A program made the position numbers and the translations under genes. The notes under the pieces are model-generated. The model had not been told where the DNA came from. It saw only the letters and a program-made list of their open reading frames with translations, and made no database searches. Positions 49,965 to 58,515 of a stretch of 64,000 nt of DNA are shown piece by piece (the stretch's first letter is position 1; every line of letters starts with the position of its first letter). Source of the DNA: UBA5239 sp040391785 (GTDB lineage: Bacteria; Verrucomicrobiota; Lentisphaeria; Victivallales; Victivallaceae); assembly GCA_040391785.1 (NCBI GenBank), contig JBEBXH010000002.1, forward strand, positions 1-64,000, in the 5' to 3' direction.

Positions 49965-50772
49965 AATATTCCTGCAGTTTGCGGATGCCGTCGAGCGTGC
50001 GCGGCCCCAGCCGGTAGAGCTGGTCGGATTCGATATCGGTCAGGATGTGATTGTTTTTGACGGCATTCAGGCCCTGCCAGGCCGGGTTGGCCTTGATGTT
50101 CTGGATCTTCACGTGCCCCTCGAGCGGCATGATCAGGATGTCGGGATTTTCGCGGGTGAGCCACTCCAGCGAACAATCGAAATAACTTTTGTCCACCGAG
50201 GCGGCGACATTGCGCCCGCCTGCGATCTCGATCATTTCGGTGATGTAGCTGTTCTTGCCCACCGTGAAAATGGGGGAATCGCTGATGACCACCAGCACCT
50301 TCGGGCGCTGCTCCAAGGGAACGGCTTGAGTAGCTTTACGGATCGTGTCAAGCTCGGCGCGGGTGCTTTTGACGAGTTCGTCGGCCTTGCCGGAGCAATT
50401 GAGGATTTTGCCGAGTTCGATGACGATTTTGAGGTAATCGTCGATGGAGTTGCTGTCGAAAATCTGATAGCGGATCCCGAACTTTTTCAGGGTGTCCGGG
50501 ATAGTATCGTCCCAGGTTTTTTCCGAGATGACCAGCGTCGGATTCAGCGCGGCCAGCGGTTCAAGGTAAAGCTTGCCGAAACTGCCGGCGACTTTGAGCT
50601 TGCTTGCTTCCGGCGGGTAATTGCAGGCGGAGCTACGCCCGACCAGTGATTTTTCCTGCCCCAGTTTGTAAATGATTTCAGTAAGATTTGGGCTCAGCGA
50701 AACGATACGCTCCTGAGCAGGGGAACTAAGCAGGCACAGGAACATCAACGACAATAACGATATTTTCAACAT
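49936..50772 (-). CDS. BtuF-like substrate-binding protein, orphan
   Basis: A 278-residue periplasmic protein with a signal peptide (about 1-20) and the I-V-S-L-S-P-N-L-T-E-I opening typical of cobalamin/iron-complex binding proteins (ABC transporter family). No permease or ATPase adjoins, and no cobalamin riboswitch is visible in the short upstream region. It may serve a transporter encoded elsewhere. Vitamin B12 is the most likely ligand by similarity; heme or siderophore cannot be ruled out. Confidence 0.82.
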   Translation of the reverse strand: MLKISLLSLMFLCLLSSPAQERIVSLSPNLTEIIYKLGQEKSLVGRSSACNYPPEASKLKVAGSFGKLYLEPLAALNPTLVISEKTWDDTIPDTLKKFGIRYQIFDSNSIDDYLKIVIELGKILNCSGKADELVKSTRAELDTIRKATQAVPLEQRPKVLVVISDSPIFTVGKNSYITEMIEIAGGRNVAASVDKSYFDCSLEWLTRENPDILIMPLEGHVKIQNIKANPAWQGLNAVKNNHILTDIESDQLYRLGPRTLDGIRKLQEYFSSYQQAKK

Positions 50773-50782
50773 GATTTACCTC

Positions 50783-50819
50783 AAAAAAAATACTCTCGAA
50801 CCGTGAGATCCGAGAGTAT
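50783..50819 (-). terminator. intrinsic terminator of the 58-residue gene
   Basis: A 9-bp perfect stem (50790-50798 with 50811-50819), 12-base loop, followed on the minus strand by eight T (complement of 50783-50790). It is 24 bases after the stop at 50844 and just before the btuF-like gene. Confidence 0.88.
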
Positions 50820-50843
50820 CGTGAACAATTCCAGACAGATCTA

Positions 50844-51020
50844 TTAGATCTTGGCTTTGTCCCATACGGCCTTGCTGACGAAAGCGGTCAGGCTGCGACC
50901 ATCTTTGGTTTTGCCCTTGAAAGCATAACGTTCGTTGTCTTTCTTGCCATAAGTTACTTTTTCGGTGACTTCGGCTTCGACTTTCTTCTTCGCTTTGACG
51001 TCATAAAAACTGTGTTTCAT
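50844..51020 (-). CDS. 58-residue conserved-looking small protein
   Basis: Starting at the ATG at 51020, which has a strong GAGGAGGG site, the product has 58 residues: F-Y-D-V-K-A-K-K-K-V, a charged middle, then R-Y-A-F-K-G-K-T-K-D-G-R and F-V-S-K-A. The pattern resembles small basic DUF5679-like proteins, though without their Cys pairs. Its own strong terminator marks it as a separate, probably abundant transcript. No function is assigned. Confidence 0.7.
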   Translation of the reverse strand: MKHSFYDVKAKKKVEAEVTEKVTYGKKDNERYAFKGKTKDGRSLTAFVSKAVWDKAKI

Positions 51021-51238
51021 TTTTCCCTCCTCGGGGGTTTGGGGTTTTGGAACTACATATATTATAATCGCATTTTTCAATTAAACAACTCCGAAATCCC
51101 TTTTTTTCAGGTAAAAATTAAGGATTTACGACTATTTTGACCGGGGGTAGTTGTGTAATGTGCTGAATTTGAGGTTCTTATGCAAGTATAAGAATTTTTC
51201 GATTTTTTTTGTGTTTTGTGGTTGAACGCCCTTATTCT

Positions 51239-51264
51239 CCCCCAGAAAACCGGTTTTCAGGGGG
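51239..51264. other. 13-bp hairpin after the FAD oxidoreductase
   Basis: Arms 51239-51251 and 51252-51264 pair with one mismatch and no loop spacer, 14 bases after the minus-strand stop at 51278. No T-run follows. A second small inverted repeat TTCTTAT/ATAAGAA lies near 51176-51194, followed by T-rich sequence on the plus strand. The rest of 51021-51238 shows nothing I can name. Confidence 0.45.
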
Positions 51265-51277
51265 CTTGCGCTTGCGG

Positions 51278-52591
51278 TTATTTGATGAAAGCGCCGACTT
51301 TTCTCAGGCGGTCCTTCAGCTCCGAAACCGCAAACGAGCGGATGTCTCCCTTCTGCGGCAGCGCCATCGAGGCGGCCATCCCGGCGGCCTGGCCGGTGAT
51401 GAAGCAGCCGGGCATGACCCGGATCGAGGCTTCCATGAAATTGTCGGTACTGACGCAGCGCCCGGCGGTCAGGAGGTTTTTGAAGCTCTTTACGGTCAGG
51501 ATCCGGTAAGGAATGCCGTAACTTTCACCTTTCTGGTACTTGCCGGCGGGATCGATGAATTCCTTTTTGAAGCGCTGGAACTCCTCGTAGGTCGCATCAT
51601 AGGGATGGATGTCGATGCCATAGGCGAAATGGCCGATTTCGTCCTCGAAGCGGCTGCGGTTACGGAAGTCGTTGTGATTCAGGATGTAATCGCCGGTGAT
51701 GCGGCGGCTCTCGCGGACGCCGAACAGCGAACCGCTGGAGGAGAGCTGGGCGTTCTGGAAGCCGGGGACGCGTTTGTGGTAGAACTCTTCGAACTCCGGC
51801 AACAGGGCGCGCGCGGCGACCCAGGCGCCGGTCAGCGAGGAGCGGTCAGTGGAGTTCAGGTTGTAGACGTGCCCCATGTTGGCGGTGGCTTCCGCGATGC
51901 CGGTACGGTACATGCCGGTGTGGTGGTAGTCCGGGGTTTTGAAGAAATGATCTTCCTTAAAGGCTTTGGTCAGGAGGTCGAAGATGCCGACATTGGCGGC
52001 CTTGAACTCGTCCCAGTTGACGTTGTTCCACAGCGAGCAGAGGGAGCCGGGCATGATCCGGCCCCGGACGTCGCCGATTTCAAACTTGGCGCCGGCCATG
52101 GCGGAAAGCGTGCCGTCGCCGGTGGCGTCGATGAAGACCGTGGCCTTGAGCGCTTCCAGGCCGTTGCAGGAGGAGATGACGGCGGCGGTGACTTTGCCGT
52201 CCTCGACGATGACGTCGCTCAAGACGGTTTCCAGCGAGAAATCGATTTTTTCGGCGGTAATCATCTCATCATAAACCCGCTTGAGAATTTCCGCGCGGAT
52301 GATGGCGACCCGGTCAGGGCCGTTGCCATTGGCCCGCTGCAGGCGGTCGAAAACTTCCTGCCCGATGCCGCCCGCCAGGAAATTCTCGCCGTCGGTAATG
52401 CCGCAGAAAGCCGGAACCAGCCCGGCGGTACCCATGCCGCCGAAGCAGCCGGTTTTCTCGATCATGGCGACCTTGGCGCCGGCGCGGGCAGCGGTTACGG
52501 CCGCCGCGATCCCGGCGGGGCCGCCGCCGGCTACCAGTACATCATATTCACCGATACAGGGGATGGATTTGCTGAACGATATTTGCGACAT
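51278..52591 (-). CDS. FAD-dependent oxidoreductase (FAD_oxidored type)
   Basis: A 437-residue flavoprotein: G-G-G-P-A-G-I-A-A-A near residue 23, E-K-T-G-C-F-G-G-M-G following, then D-A-T-G-D-G and a C-terminal S-F-A-V-S-E-L end. PVC bacteria have many copies near glycan-degradation genes; substrates are generally unknown. I start it at 52591, which has AGGAG upstream. A promoter and a LacI-type operator precede it, tying it to sugar regulation. Confidence 0.85.
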   Translation of the reverse strand: MSQISFSKSIPCIGEYDVLVAGGGPAGIAAAVTAARAGAKVAMIEKTGCFGGMGTAGLVPAFCGITDGENFLAGGIGQEVFDRLQRANGNGPDRVAIIRAEILKRVYDEMITAEKIDFSLETVLSDVIVEDGKVTAAVISSCNGLEALKATVFIDATGDGTLSAMAGAKFEIGDVRGRIMPGSLCSLWNNVNWDEFKAANVGIFDLLTKAFKEDHFFKTPDYHHTGMYRTGIAEATANMGHVYNLNSTDRSSLTGAWVAARALLPEFEEFYHKRVPGFQNAQLSSSGSLFGVRESRRITGDYILNHNDFRNRSRFEDEIGHFAYGIDIHPYDATYEEFQRFKKEFIDPAGKYQKGESYGIPYRILTVKSFKNLLTAGRCVSTDNFMEASIRVMPGCFITGQAAGMAASMALPQKGDIRSFAVSELKDRLRKVGAFIK

Positions 52592-52623
52592 ATTGAACTC
52601 CTGGTTATTTGTCGTTTCCATAT

Positions 52624-52676
52624 AATATAACCTGAATGTCTGATTTGTAAACAGTCGATTACTAAATTGCTTTAGT
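52624..52676 (-). promoter_or_regulatory. promoter of the FAD oxidoreductase with LacI-type operator
   Basis: Minus strand: TTTACA (52646-52651), 16-bp spacer, TATATT (52624-52629). The inverted repeat ACTAAATTGCTTTAGT (52661-52676) lies 10 bases upstream of the -35 box and 4 bases from the -35 box of the divergent mutY promoter. Confidence 0.65.
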
Positions 52677-52680
52677 ATTA

Positions 52681-52708
52681 TTGCGATTTCTCGTAAATGT
52701 GCTATATT
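52681..52708 (+). promoter_or_regulatory. mutY promoter, near-leaderless
   Basis: TTGCGA (52681-52686), 16-bp spacer, TATATT (52703-52708); the ATG is at 52717, 9 bases after the -10 box, so no ribosome site fits in between. Confidence 0.55.
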
Positions 52709-52716
52709 TTACCGTT

Positions 52717-53739
52717 ATGAAATTACACGAAATCACAGAACCGCTGCTGAACTGGTACCGCGTCAATGCGCGGGTCCTGCCGTGGCGCGAAAATACTGCG
52801 CCGTACCGGGTGTGGATCTCCGAGATCATGCTGCAGCAGACGCGGGTGGACACGGTCATCCCGTATTATGAGCGTTTCCTGGCCGAACTGCCGATGGTCG
52901 AAAGTCTGGCGGAGGTGCCGGAGCCGCGGCTTCTGAAACTCTGGGAAGGGCTGGGCTATTACAGCCGGGCGCGGAACCTGCAGCGGGCGGCGCAAGCGGT
53001 GATGTCGAAGCATGGCGGCGTGTTTCCGGCGAAGTATGAGGATCTTCTGGCGTTGCCCGGGATCGGGGAGTACACCGCCGGGGCGATCGCCTCGATTGCG
53101 TTCAACCAGCCAATCCCGGCGGTGGACGGCAACGTGCTGCGGGTGGTCAGCCGCCTGACCGGCAGCCGGAGCGATATCGCCGACCTGAAAACCAAAGCGG
53201 CGGTCACGGAGTCGCTGCGGAAGATTTATCCCCGCGAACACTGCGGCGACTTCACCCAGAGCCTGATGGAGCTCGGCGCTACGGTCTGCCTGCCGAACGG
53301 CGCGCCGAAATGCGACGTTTGCCCGCTGGCGGATTTGTGCGTGGCACGCGCGGATGGTACGGTCATGGAAATTCCGGTGAAAGCCCCGAAAAAGGCCCGG
53401 AAAATCGAGGAGAAAGCCGTGCTGCTGCTGTTTCATGGCGGCAAGGTGGCGCTGCGCCGCCGGGCGGGGCAGGGGCTGCTGGCCGGGCTGTGGGAGTTCC
53501 CGATGCTGGAAGGGCACCCGGATGAAAAAGAGATTGCCGCGCAGCTCAAAATCAAAATCAGCAGAATCGAGAAATCGGTAAATGCCAAACATATTTTCTC
53601 GCACCTCGAATGGCACATGCAAGGCTGGCGCATCGACTGCGCCGACGAAGCGCCGGAGTTCATCTGGGTCACAGCCGATCAGCTGAAAAATGAAATCACG
53701 CTGCCGACCGCCTTCAAGGCGTTCAGGAAATTGATCTGA
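52717..53739 (+). CDS. mutY: A/G-specific adenine glycosylase
   Basis: A 340-residue base-excision repair enzyme removing A opposite 8-oxoG. It has the catalytic E in S-E-I-M-L-Q-Q-T-R, the helix-hairpin-helix L-P-G-I-G-E-Y-T-A-G with D in A-V-D-G-N-V, the iron-sulfur Cys set (C-x6-C-x2-C-x5-C near 200-217), and a C-terminal NUDIX-like 8-oxoG-sensing domain. I start at 52717, since the longer frame begins inside the promoter. The end overlaps the LacI gene by 17 bases. Confidence 0.95.
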   Translation: MKLHEITEPLLNWYRVNARVLPWRENTAPYRVWISEIMLQQTRVDTVIPYYERFLAELPMVESLAEVPEPRLLKLWEGLGYYSRARNLQRAAQAVMSKHGGVFPAKYEDLLALPGIGEYTAGAIASIAFNQPIPAVDGNVLRVVSRLTGSRSDIADLKTKAAVTESLRKIYPREHCGDFTQSLMELGATVCLPNGAPKCDVCPLADLCVARADGTVMEIPVKAPKKARKIEEKAVLLLFHGGKVALRRRAGQGLLAGLWEFPMLEGHPDEKEIAAQLKIKISRIEKSVNAKHIFSHLEWHMQGWRIDCADEAPEFIWVTADQLKNEITLPTAFKAFRKLI

Positions 53740-54697
53740 CGCTGCTGCCGCACGAGAGTTCCGGGATGAATTTGCGGTTTGTCAGCTTGATGGCCGGATC
53801 GGCGAGTTTCTGCATCAGCAGTTCGCCGGCTACTTTGCCGATTTCCTTTTTGGTGGTAATCAGCGAAACCGGTTCCGGCTGGAGGAATTTCAGGAAATCC
53901 ATGTAGTCGTAACCGATGATCGAAATATCGTCGGGAATCCGGAGGCCGCGCTGCGAGGCTTTCATGTAAAAATCCAGCAGGAAATAATCGCTGAAGCAGA
54001 ACACGCAGGTGAATTCGCCGCTCTTTTCCAGAGCTTCGTCCGAGTGCTCGAAGATCTGGACCTCGCCGCCGTTGGCGCTGAAATAGCGGCAGAACGCCTT
54101 GCCGCGCAGGTCGTATTTCTCGTGATAATGCCCGATGTAGGCCGCGCGGCGGTGGCCGTGAGCGAGGAAGCACTTGGCCGCCTCCTCGCCGCCGGCGCAG
54201 TCGTCGTTATAAACCGAGAGGAAACGGCTGTGTTCGCGGCCGAGGCAGATCACCGGCTTTTTGTCGCTCTGGCTCAGCAGGAATTCTTCCGCCGGGGTGA
54301 TGCCCTTGTCCGACACCAGCGGGGCATACAGATAACCGTCGACCCCTTTGCTGTGCAGGAACTTAACCGTTTCCAACTCGTCCGCCTGATTGAAATGCGA
54401 CACGGAGAGCAGCAGGTGGTATTTCTGCGGGAAAATCGCTTCCTCGGCGCCGCTGATGACGTCGATCCAGTACGAGCGGTTGACGTCGCCGGGGATCACC
54501 AAACCGACCAGGAACGTTTTGTTGGTCTGCATGGCGCGGGCGTAGATGTTCGGCACGAAGTTGTATTTGCGGATGACGGCTTCGATCTTCCGGCAGGTTT
54601 CGTCCGAAATCTTGTATTTCTTGGAGTGTCCATTGATATAGAAAGAGACGGTAGAGTTCGAGACCCCTGCTTCTCTGGCGATATCGCATATTTTCAT
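53723..54697 (-). CDS. LacI-family transcriptional regulator 2
   Basis: A 324-residue repressor with the helix-turn-helix I-C-D-I-A-R-E-A-G-V-S-N-S-T-V-S-F-Y-I-N-G and hinge P-N-I-Y-A-R-A. It is closely similar in layout to the regulator at 40493-41428. It starts 2 bases after the 968-residue glycosidase stop and likely regulates that operon. Which of the two LacI proteins reads which operator cannot be decided by eye. Confidence 0.92.
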   Translation of the reverse strand: MKICDIAREAGVSNSTVSFYINGHSKKYKISDETCRKIEAVIRKYNFVPNIYARAMQTNKTFLVGLVIPGDVNRSYWIDVISGAEEAIFPQKYHLLLSVSHFNQADELETVKFLHSKGVDGYLYAPLVSDKGITPAEEFLLSQSDKKPVICLGREHSRFLSVYNDDCAGGEEAAKCFLAHGHRRAAYIGHYHEKYDLRGKAFCRYFSANGGEVQIFEHSDEALEKSGEFTCVFCFSDYFLLDFYMKASQRGLRIPDDISIIGYDYMDFLKFLQPEPVSLITTKKEIGKVAGELLMQKLADPAIKLTNRKFIPELSCGSSVRSIS

Positions 54698-54699
54698 GA

Positions 54700-57606
54700 T
54701 TACTTGCTCTCCAATATCACGACCTTGCCCGCCGGAACGGTGATCGTTTGTGGCTTCGCTGATTGTAATATATTGCCGTTTAAGCGGTTTACAAACTCCG
54801 GACCGGTATTTTTCAAACTGAAGTTGAACGTGGTATCGCCCGAGGCGCGGTCATTGATCAGCACAACCACGGTTTTGCCGTTCAGTTCGTAGGCGGCCAT
54901 GCGTTCTTTCTGCTCTTTGGGCGCGGTGATGATCTCATCGACGCGCTTGCCTTTCAGGATGTAGGGTTCGAGCTGCGAGAGTATTTTGCTGGCCTCGACG
55001 ACTTCGCGCAGGACGATGGCGTCGTAACGGCACTCGTACCAGAGCAGCACGCCGCCGCCGTGGTCGAGGGCTTTCCAGACCATGGCCCCGGCGGTGTCGG
55101 TCTGGGAGGTGTCGCCCATTTTCAGCAATGCGCCGATCAGCGGGCGGTTCTCGATGCATTTCTGCGTATCGGCGATCATCTTGAGGTCGCGGCCGTAGCC
55201 GCAGTAAGCGCGGTCGACGTTCGGCCCGGCGAAGGTCCAGTCGATGTTGTAATATTCCTTGCCGTTCGGGTCGCCCTGATAGCCGCTGTAAACGTACAAC
55301 GGCAGCGACTGTTCCTGCAGCAGCTTGCGCACCAGCGCGAACATCTTGCCGACTTCCTCGCAGGTGAAGTCCATCCACTGCTGCTTGTATTTGCGCTCCA
55401 GAATGGATGGATCGAGCTTTTCGGTGACGTTATAGCGGGCGGCGAAATCCGCATAGACGCTCTCGTCAAAACACGGGTAGACCATCAGGTGGTCGAACGG
55501 GCCGAATTCATAATCCCACCACGCCGCTGAGAGGCTCGGATAGGCCTTTTTGTAGACGGCAAGCGCTCTCGCGAGGTACGGCCAGGTTTCGGGGTGACGG
55601 TTGATGTAGCCGGGGTTGATGCCGCCGACGACCTTGCTGAACTTGCGGCCCTGGGCACGCGGGTGGTCCTTGAACAGTTTCTGCAGCTCGGAATCCATGA
55701 CTCCGGCTTCGTTCGGATGGACCATCAGATTAAAATAGTTCATGAAGCGCAGGCCGATTTTCTTCAGGTAATCATCGTTGCAGATGCCGAAATATTCGTT
55801 GATGCCCGATTGCTTCATGGTGTCGTAAATGGCCTGTCCGATGCGCTCGTCGGCGAGTCCGCCGTCCCGGTTTTTGAGCATGATCGCGACCTCGGCGGGA
55901 GCCCGGCCGTCGAGTTCGGGGATAATCTCGCAGTTGAGGCTGTTCGGCAGTTCCTCGTATTTGCCGCTGTCCGCCGAGGCGTAATAGCGTACCGGCGAAA
56001 CGGGGCCGGGCTTGCCGGTGGCCTTGAAGGCCAGGAAGCAGCTTTCGTTGTCGCGGAGGATGCGGTCCAGCCACGCGCCGCCCTTGTCGGCGACCAGCGT
56101 GACGGGTTTGTTCCGGGTCACCTGATAACGTTTGTATGCGATGCCGCCGCGCTTGACCGGTTCAAGCTCTTTCCAGTCATACAGGTGCTCATTCAGGGGC
56201 AGGGTGTTTTCCGAGCCCCGGGCTTGCGCGGTTCTGTACTTCAGGTAAGTCGCGCCGAGAAATTCCAGCTCCGGCGGCACTTCCAGCGTCAGTTGCCAGT
56301 TGTTCAACGCTTCCTTGAGCTCCCAGCCGGTGGCGTGCGCGCCGTTCCAGACCAATACATAAGTACCGTTCCGGCTGAGGCGGAATACTCCGTCGGAAAA
56401 AATCGGCTGGAAGGTGGTGGTCTGCTGCATGACGGTTTTCCGGTAGGAACCCGTGTGGCGGATGTCGTAGGTGACGCCGAAGCTCTTGAGCTCGCCATTG
56501 AGCTTGGCATCGGGCGCGGTTTCGATGACGATATCATTATTGCCGCGGCGGAGGCTGCCCTTGATATCCTTGAGCTCGCTGAGATCCGTGGCGACGGTTT
56601 TGCCGTTGATGGTGACAGTGACCGGCTTGGACGCGGTCAGGTTCAGCAGCAGGTCGCGGTTGACGGAGGAATACGGGTATTGGGTGGTCCGGTTGAGCAC
56701 TTTGCCCGACTTGCCCAGGATGGTGAACTGAACGTGATAATCGCCATCCTCGGGGCTGGCCGGGGGCGTCAGCTCAATTTTCTGCTGCGTGAAACTCTGG
56801 CGGTTTTCCTCAACCAGCCGGTTGCCGGAGTAAATCGCCGAGAGCCCGGTAGATTCCGGCAGGTTCACCTCGAATTCGGCCTTGCGGGCGGTCAGCGTAT
56901 TTTTATCCAGCGGCAGGTTTTTTACTGCCACGGGCTGGTTTGAGAGATGCATCAGCGCGAAGTTGTCGATATTCATGTGGTTGCCGTCCGGCAGGCGGAC
57001 AAAGGTATATTTCTGCCGGAGTCGCTGGTCGAAACGGATGAAATTGAGCCGCCAGTCCGTGTTATCGTTGGAGCTGATGGATTTCAGGTCGATGGCCATT
57101 TCCACGCACCAGTAGCCGCGGTTTTTCTGGCCTTTGATTTCGATGTCGCAGTTCCATTTTTTGTTCCACGAACCGGATTCATACGCCATGTCGAGGACCG
57201 CGCCGTTGGCATTGAAGCAGATGTACAGCGGACGGTTGCTGCCGGACTGTTCGAGACGGAACTCAATGCTGTCGTCGGCCCACACATTGCTGTCGCGCTC
57301 GGTTTTTTCGGCCTTGAACGACGCGCCCTGGTTGCTGACGGGATCGAGCGCGAACGCCCGCATTTCAAGGTAAAGATACAGCTTTTTGCCGTCATGGAAC
57401 ATTTTGACGACCGTGTCTTCGTCGGCAAACGCTTCTCCGGTGGTGCGCAGGAAGTTGCGCAATACCGCCGCACGCTCCCACGCCGACTCCGACGGCGCAC
57501 CGTCAATCGTAATCTTTTCCCGGATCAGCGGCGCCTGAAACTCCGCGATCTCCGCTCCCAGCACACTCACACAAATCAACGCAATCAGATATAATACTTT
57601 CTTCAT
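54700..57606 (-). CDS. secreted CBM9-like/TIM-barrel glycosidase candidate
   Basis: A 968-residue protein with a signal peptide (about 1-18). Residues of about 25-210 look like a CBM9/DOMON-type sugar-binding domain (I-T-I-D-G-A-P-S-E-S-A-W at the start; V-W-A-D-D-S-I-E-F; C-V-E-M-A-I-D-L). A beta-sandwich region follows, then from about 570 a TIM-barrel-like domain with W-W-D-Y-E-F-G-P-F and D-W-T-F-A-G-P. A final small beta domain closes it. It is a likely extracytoplasmic polysaccharide hydrolase of unassigned family. LacI 2 follows directly. Confidence 0.75.
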   Translation of the reverse strand: MKKVLYLIALICVSVLGAEIAEFQAPLIREKITIDGAPSESAWERAAVLRNFLRTTGEAFADEDTVVKMFHDGKKLYLYLEMRAFALDPVSNQGASFKAEKTERDSNVWADDSIEFRLEQSGSNRPLYICFNANGAVLDMAYESGSWNKKWNCDIEIKGQKNRGYWCVEMAIDLKSISSNDNTDWRLNFIRFDQRLRQKYTFVRLPDGNHMNIDNFALMHLSNQPVAVKNLPLDKNTLTARKAEFEVNLPESTGLSAIYSGNRLVEENRQSFTQQKIELTPPASPEDGDYHVQFTILGKSGKVLNRTTQYPYSSVNRDLLLNLTASKPVTVTINGKTVATDLSELKDIKGSLRRGNNDIVIETAPDAKLNGELKSFGVTYDIRHTGSYRKTVMQQTTTFQPIFSDGVFRLSRNGTYVLVWNGAHATGWELKEALNNWQLTLEVPPELEFLGATYLKYRTAQARGSENTLPLNEHLYDWKELEPVKRGGIAYKRYQVTRNKPVTLVADKGGAWLDRILRDNESCFLAFKATGKPGPVSPVRYYASADSGKYEELPNSLNCEIIPELDGRAPAEVAIMLKNRDGGLADERIGQAIYDTMKQSGINEYFGICNDDYLKKIGLRFMNYFNLMVHPNEAGVMDSELQKLFKDHPRAQGRKFSKVVGGINPGYINRHPETWPYLARALAVYKKAYPSLSAAWWDYEFGPFDHLMVYPCFDESVYADFAARYNVTEKLDPSILERKYKQQWMDFTCEEVGKMFALVRKLLQEQSLPLYVYSGYQGDPNGKEYYNIDWTFAGPNVDRAYCGYGRDLKMIADTQKCIENRPLIGALLKMGDTSQTDTAGAMVWKALDHGGGVLLWYECRYDAIVLREVVEASKILSQLEPYILKGKRVDEIITAPKEQKERMAAYELNGKTVVVLINDRASGDTTFNFSLKNTGPEFVNRLNGNILQSAKPQTITVPAGKVVILESK

Positions 57607-57838
57607 TCTTAATTCTCAACTTTTAACTCTTATCGGCCTTCCGCTCAATGTTGAAAAAACTGTTTCACGTTTTTTCAACCTCGCTTCCGGCCGGGTGGTT
57701 TCTTTGCACTGCGCCTGCGGTTTACAATAATTTCGCCCTGCAGGCGACCAGCGCTATCCGCGCGCTGGACCGCGTCCGGGTAAGCACCCGGTGGCAAGTT
57801 ATTTTTTTAATTCTTAATTCTTAATTCTTAATTCTCAA
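57606..57838. other. multi-hairpin element between 14-bp direct repeats
   Basis: TTCTTAATTCTCAA occurs at 57606-57619 and 57825-57838. Between lie an 11-bp inverted repeat GTTGAAAAAAC/GTTTTTTCAAC (57650-57660, 57669-57679), a 7-bp stem CGCCTGC/GCAGGCG (57712-57718, 57740-57746), a 7-bp stem CCAGCGC/GCGCTGG (57748-57754, 57762-57768) and a 6-bp stem CCGGGT/ACCCGG (57776-57781, 57786-57791), then T7 at 57802. The right end is a (TTAATTC)n run. It could be a structured RNA or a small mobile unit. Confidence 0.6.
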
Positions 57839-57842
57839 TTAG

Positions 57843-58502
57843 TTACTGCGGCCATAACCGGTTCACGATTTCGCTCTGGTCAAACTTGTCCCATTTGGCG
57901 GGATCGAACTTGAATTCGTCCTTGGCGTGACGCTTGACCTGACCGTCGAAATACAGGAAATTGCTGCCGTTATCGTGCCGCCAGTCATTATAGCTGGCAT
58001 CGGAGATAAAAGCAAGCCACAAATAATTCACGGTGTCGGACATAATGAATTTTTTGCCGGGATCTTTGATCTGCGAAATCTTGGCGGCCGGGAAATTCTT
58101 GTACCACATTTTGGTGGCGTCTTTCAGCTCGCCGTCCTTGTTGTAACGGCCGAGATAGGCATTATAGGCATAGCCGCAGACCTTGTAATATTTGGGTTTG
58201 CCAACGGGATAATCCGGGCAGCCGTCGCGCATGGTCTCGACCGGCACATATTTCAGGTTCACCAGCAGCTGCTGGGGCAGGTGGCCGTATTTCTGAAGAT
58301 CATAGGAATAATTGATCGACTGCGGCAGATATTCGTTGAAGTCAAAGGAATACGCCTGAATACCCTCGGAGATTTTCGCCAGGCTGGCCTGACAGGCGAT
58401 GGTTTTCGGATTCTGGTCGCTCATGCCCATGACCAGCGCCGCTATCACGGCAAGGCAGCAGATCACGACGATGAGTTCGGTCAGCGTAAAATATCGTTTC
58501 AT
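57843..58502 (-). CDS. type II pseudopilin-like protein 1
   Basis: A 219-residue protein starting at the Met at 58502: M-K-R-Y-F-T-L-T-E-L-I-V-V-I, the prepilin cleavage/methylation motif with E at +5, then a transmembrane helix. The cleavage Gly is replaced by the Y-F context. The rest is a globular domain containing F-D-G-Q near the end, as in DUF1559/GspG-like proteins of PVC bacteria. It is preceded by a similar gene and lies among glycan-degrading enzymes. Confidence 0.85.
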   Translation of the reverse strand: MKRYFTLTELIVVICCLAVIAALVMGMSDQNPKTIACQASLAKISEGIQAYSFDFNEYLPQSINYSYDLQKYGHLPQQLLVNLKYVPVETMRDGCPDYPVGKPKYYKVCGYAYNAYLGRYNKDGELKDATKMWYKNFPAAKISQIKDPGKKFIMSDTVNYLWLAFISDASYNDWRHDNGSNFLYFDGQVKRHAKDEFKFDPAKWDKFDQSEIVNRLWPQ

Positions 58503-58515
58503 AGTATTCTCCTTG

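Noticed and set aside
49936..50843. Cobalamin riboswitch for the BtuF-like gene
   Set aside because: Only 70 bases separate it from the upstream gene, and they hold that gene's terminator.
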